Source: Alphaproteobacteria bacterium (GTDB lineage Bacteria; Pseudomonadota; Alphaproteobacteria; Caulobacterales; Hyphomonadaceae). Taken from it: DNA of 64,000 bases. The number at the start of each line of letters is the position of its first letter. Position 1 is the first letter of the stretch. The notes beneath the pieces are model-generated. The model was not told the DNA's origin. It made no database searches and worked only from the letters and a program-made list of their open reading frames with translations. Positions 60,414 through 64,000 of this stretch are shown here, piece after piece. The stretch lies in contig JAHJSB010000063.1 in assembly GCA_018830285.1 (NCBI GenBank), forward strand, positions 124,001 through 188,000, written 5' to 3'. The position numbers and the translations under genes are program-made.

Positions 60414-61226
60414 TCAGTCGCCCGTCAGCTTGGGCGCGCGTTTTTCCTTGAACGCGGCCACGGCTTCGCGCCGGTCATTTGTGTAATTCGACGCGCTTTC
60501 CCAGCCGATGCTGGCATCCATGAGCTGCGCAGCGAGGGCCCGCAGCGGGATATTAGCCGTGGTCTTGGTCCAGCGCACGGCCCATTTCGGATTGGATTGC
60601 AGCTTGCCCACGAGTTCCGCGACCTTTGCGTCGAGCTCGGCAGCCGGCACGGCATAATTGATGAGGCCGAGACGTTCGGCTTCCTTTGCGCTCAGCAGGT
60701 CGCCTGTCATCAACAGTTCCTTGGCCTTGGCGAAACCGATCAGTTGCGGCCAGATCAGCGCGCCGCCATCGCCGGCCACGAGGCCAACCTTCACATGCGG
60801 GTCGCCGATCTTCGCTGTCTCGTCCGCAATGATGATGTCGCAGAGCAGCGCGATCGTGGCGCCGAGACCGGCCGCCGCGCCGTTCAAGCGGCAGAGGATC
60901 GGCTTTTCCATGTTCAGCAGCGTCGTGACGATCTGCTTGGCGTCCCAGCCGATGGCGCGGAAGCGTTCGGGGTGGTTGATCTGTTCCTCGAACCAGTCGA
61001 AATCACCGCCGGCGCAGAAGGCGCGGCCCTTGGCGGTGAGAATGATAATGTCGCTGTCGGTATCGCGCTGCAGGCAGTTGAACACGAGCGCAAGCTCTGT
61101 GTGCATCTGTTCGTCGACGCCATTGACCGGATGGTCTGACGTGATGGACGCAGTCAGGACGCGGCCCTCACGGGAGAAGGTGAAGCGCTCCCATTTTTCA
61201 GATGTGATGTCGTAACGCATGCTCAT
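60414..61226 (-). CDS. Enoyl-CoA hydratase/isomerase family protein
   Basis: ILTAKGRAFCAGGDFDWFEEQ; LCRLNGAAAGLGATIALLCDIIIADETAKIGDPHVKVGLVAGDGG. Confidence 0.93.
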   Translation of the reverse strand: MSMRYDITSEKWERFTFSREGRVLTASITSDHPVNGVDEQMHTELALVFNCLQRDTDSDIIILTAKGRAFCAGGDFDWFEEQINHPERFRAIGWDAKQIVTTLLNMEKPILCRLNGAAAGLGATIALLCDIIIADETAKIGDPHVKVGLVAGDGGALIWPQLIGFAKAKELLMTGDLLSAKEAERLGLINYAVPAAELDAKVAELVGKLQSNPKWAVRWTKTTANIPLRALAAQLMDASIGWESASNYTNDRREAVAAFKEKRAPKLTGD

Positions 61227-62245
61227 GAATCCTCTCCCACTTTCACCACACGGCGCCCGAGATTCTCGCCCCGGAACAGGCCGCAAAAGGCTTCCGGCAT
61301 TTTGTCGATGCCTTCGAAGCGCTCTTCATTGCTCTTGAGCTGTCCTGACGCCAGCATGCCAGCCATCGCCTGCAGCGCTTCAGGGAACTCCCGCGCGAAA
61401 TCGAACACGACAAGGCCCTGCATGTTCACCCGGTGCGTGATAAAGGGCTTGGTGTTGACGATGCCCGGTGTCGCTTCCGGCGTCAGGTTATAGTCGGCAA
61501 CCTGGCCGGAAATGCAGATTCGGCCATTGAGGGCCATCAGCGGCAGAACGCGGTTGACCATCTCGTTGCCGACATTGTCGAACAGGACATCGACGCCCTT
61601 TGGGAATTCCTTGGCGATGGCGGCTGTCAGGTCGGCCGCCGTCTTGTAATTGATCGCGCCATCGAATCCGGCCTCGCCTGTCAGGAAATCGCACTTGGCA
61701 TCGGAGCCTGCTACGCCGACGACTTTCGACGCGCCCCAGGCTTTGGCAAGTTGTCCGGCAGTTGCGCCAACCGGGCCAGCGGCAGACGTGACCAGCACGG
61801 CATCGCCTTCCTTGAATTTCGCGACCGTCTTCAGGCCGAACCAGGCCGTCAGGCCGGGCACGCCGAGGACGCCGATCCAGGCACTCAGCGGCACGGGCGC
61901 TTCCGGCACCTGGCCGATGAAGCCCCGGCCCGACTGGATCGAATGGGTCTTCCAGCCACCGGCGCAGAAGACTTTGGTGCCGACCGGGAACGCCTCGTTC
62001 CGGCTGGCATCCACGATGCCGACGCTGAACCCGTCAATCGGCTTGCCGAGCGGGAGCGCCATGGCATAGGAATCTCCGCCTGACAGGCGAGAGCGCGTAC
62101 CAGGATCGACCGAGCACCAGACATGAGCAACCCGGAACTGGCCCTCCTTCGGCTCGGGCAGCGGTGCTGTTTCAAGCGCGAAGTCGTCCGGCGCCGGCGG
62201 TCCGTCACAATAGCGCGTAAGCACGATTTGCTGCATCTCTGCCAT
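61223..62245 (-). CDS. NADP-dependent oxidoreductase (MDR/prostaglandin reductase-like)
   Basis: MAEMQQIVLTRYCDGPPAPDDF; VLGVPGLTAWFGL, AGPVGATAGQLAKAWG, VDVLFDNVGNEMVNRVLPLM. Confidence 0.93.
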   Translation of the reverse strand: MAEMQQIVLTRYCDGPPAPDDFALETAPLPEPKEGQFRVAHVWCSVDPGTRSRLSGGDSYAMALPLGKPIDGFSVGIVDASRNEAFPVGTKVFCAGGWKTHSIQSGRGFIGQVPEAPVPLSAWIGVLGVPGLTAWFGLKTVAKFKEGDAVLVTSAAGPVGATAGQLAKAWGASKVVGVAGSDAKCDFLTGEAGFDGAINYKTAADLTAAIAKEFPKGVDVLFDNVGNEMVNRVLPLMALNGRICISGQVADYNLTPEATPGIVNTKPFITHRVNMQGLVVFDFAREFPEALQAMAGMLASGQLKSNEERFEGIDKMPEAFCGLFRGENLGRRVVKVGEDS

Positions 62246-62420
62246 TGGCGAAATCTCCTCAACCTTTACGATACAGCATAGGGTGCAAGTGCGCGCTGTC
62301 ACGTCATGACTTCGGGGCAGAGGCATGCCAGAACTGCACAAAGATCCATCGGCGGTGTTGCCGGTTGCGCTGCCCTTGGGGCAGGCCTGCACCAAGACCG
62401 AAACAAGGCAGGAGACGTTC

Positions 62421-63359
62421 ATGACCAGCAAGCCCGTCAAAACCCGCATCACCGAGATGCTCGGCATCGAGAAACCGATCATCCAGGCCGCGATGGGCTG
62501 GATTGCCCGCTCGCATCTTTCCTCGGCCGTCTCCAATGCCGGCGGCATGGGCATTATCGAAACCTCGTCGGGCGAGCTTGATGCGATCCGCGAGGAGATC
62601 ATCAAGATGCGCGACCTCACCGACAAGCCGTTCGGCGTCAACGTGGCGCAGGCCTTCGTGCGCGACCCCAACATCATCGACTTCATCATCAAGCAGGGCA
62701 TCAAGTTCGTCACCACATCAGCCGGCGACCCGATGAAATACACCAGCACGCTGAAGGAGGCGGGCCTCACCGTGTTCCACGTCGTGCCGAGCCTGCAGGG
62801 CGCGCTACGCGCCATCGAAGCGGGCGTTGACGGCCTGATTGTCGAAGGCGGAGAAGGCGGCGGTTTCAAGAACCCGAAGGATGTCGCCTCCATGGTCCTG
62901 ATCCCGCTGGTCTGCGAGAGCGTCAATGTCCCGGTCGTCGCGGCGGGCGGCATTACCGACGGTCGCACCATGGCCGCGGCCTTTGCGCTTGGCGCGGAAG
63001 GCGTGCTGATGGGAACGCGCATCCTGTCATCGACCGAAAGTCCGGTTCACCAGAACTGGAAGGACGCGATTGTGGGCGCCGAGGCGACCGACACGGTCTT
63101 CCTCAACCGATCCGGCCCAGGGCCAGCCCTGCGCGCGCTGCGCACTGAGCGTACGACCCGTCTGGAGACCGAGGGCAGCCCGAACATTTTCGGAGAGTTC
63201 GCCGATACGCAGGCCGTTTACTTCGGCGGCAATCTCGAAGCCGGTATCGCCCTGACGGGCCAGGTTGCCGGGCGTATTAACGCGATCAAACCGGTCGCAA
63301 AGATCTTCGAGGAAACCATCGCGGAATATCACGACACAATTGCCCGCCTGGCCCGCTGA
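62421..63359 (+). CDS. Nitronate monooxygenase family protein
   Basis: TEMLGIEKPIIQAAMGW; VEGGEGGGF; PVVAAGGITDGRTMAAAFALGAEGVLMGTRIL. Confidence 0.93.
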   Translation: MTSKPVKTRITEMLGIEKPIIQAAMGWIARSHLSSAVSNAGGMGIIETSSGELDAIREEIIKMRDLTDKPFGVNVAQAFVRDPNIIDFIIKQGIKFVTTSAGDPMKYTSTLKEAGLTVFHVVPSLQGALRAIEAGVDGLIVEGGEGGGFKNPKDVASMVLIPLVCESVNVPVVAAGGITDGRTMAAAFALGAEGVLMGTRILSSTESPVHQNWKDAIVGAEATDTVFLNRSGPGPALRALRTERTTRLETEGSPNIFGEFADTQAVYFGGNLEAGIALTGQVAGRINAIKPVAKIFEETIAEYHDTIARLAR

Positions 63360-63441
63360 GGACGCCGGGAATGTCGGTCGAAAGCTGGTTTTTGCCCCGT
63401 TTCCACGTTAGACGGGGTTAAATCCAGCCTGAGGACCCTTC

Positions 63442-64000
63442 ATGACCACCAAACATTTCCTGCTCGGCACTGCGGCCGCGCTCGCCCTCACCCTGTCTGC
63501 CTGCGGCAAGAAACCGGCCGATGACGCCGCAAAAGCCGAAGTGACCCAGCCTGCCACGGCTGAACTTCCTGAAATCGTGGTCAGCGATGCAGACCTCGCG
63601 GGCAACCCGTTCCGGGACGACTGGATCGCCGCCTATGGCGTACCGCCCTTCAGCCAGATCACAGACGCGCATTACCTGCCGGCCACAAAGAAGGCCCTGC
63701 TTGAGCTGCGCGAGGAGATTGCCGGCATCGTCAACAATCCTGACGCGCCTACCTTCGACAACACGATTGTTGCGCTCGACCAGGCGGGCGCGTCGCTCAA
63801 CAAGGTGATCCTGACATTCGGCAATATCACCAATACCGACACGAACGACACGCTGAGCGAGCTCGAAGCAGAGATCTACCCGATGCTGACGCGCGAAACC
63901 GACGCGATCAATTTCAATCCCGATCTCTTCAAACGCGTGCAGGCCGTCTATGCTGAGCGTGACCGGCTCGGCCTCGACGAGCAGGATGCGCGGCTGCTGG
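63442..64000 (+). CDS. M3-type (Dcp-like) metallopeptidase lipoprotein, N-terminal fragment (runs off right edge)
   Basis: MTTKHFLLGTAAALALTLSACGKK...NPFRDDWIAAYGVPPFSQITDAHYLPATKKALLELREEIAGIVNNPDAPTFDNTIVALDQAG; typical M3 peptidyl-dipeptidase N-domain. Not in the ORF track because it is open at the edge. Confidence 0.85.
   Translation, partial: MTTKHFLLGTAAALALTLSACGKKPADDAAKAEVTQPATAELPEIVVSDADLAGNPFRDDWIAAYGVPPFSQITDAHYLPATKKALLELREEIAGIVNNPDAPTFDNTIVALDQAGASLNKVILTFGNITNTDTNDTLSELEAEIYPMLTRETDAINFNPDLFKRVQAVYAERDRLGLDEQDARLL

Overview
The window is GC-rich alphaproteobacterial chromosome, probably Hyphomonadaceae/Caulobacterales-like judging by gene content, an SAM-II riboswitch and CtrA/LexA-type motifs. 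It is mostly core or housekeeping: secA, argJ, coaBC-dut, ubiB, ubiE-mutM, folD, lpdA, metA, rpsU, grxC, a dsbD-like gene, an ABC exporter and a beta-oxidation-like block. I saw no tRNA, rRNA, CRISPR, transposase, integrase or phage module. The best leads are regulatory or small-scale. (1) A 111-aa protein of unknown function has two tandem GTTC-N7-GTTC (alphaproteobacterial LexA) boxes plus a full CtrA motif in one short promoter region. (2) rpsU has no usable ATG/GTG/TTG at its conserved N-terminus and seems to start at ATC behind a good SD. (3) A SoxR box sits in a 19-bp-spacer promoter of a VOC/glyoxalase gene divergent from soxR. (4) An SAM-II riboswitch precedes metA. (5) A roughly 90-nt rod-like intergenic hairpin has G-U pairs favouring one strand. 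(6) Two overlapping genes encode Tat-exported FAD and PLP enzymes. The ORF track missed an MgtC N-terminus at the left edge, an M3-type peptidase at the right edge and a 55-aa membrane protein. I did not find a clear large undescribed multi-gene system.
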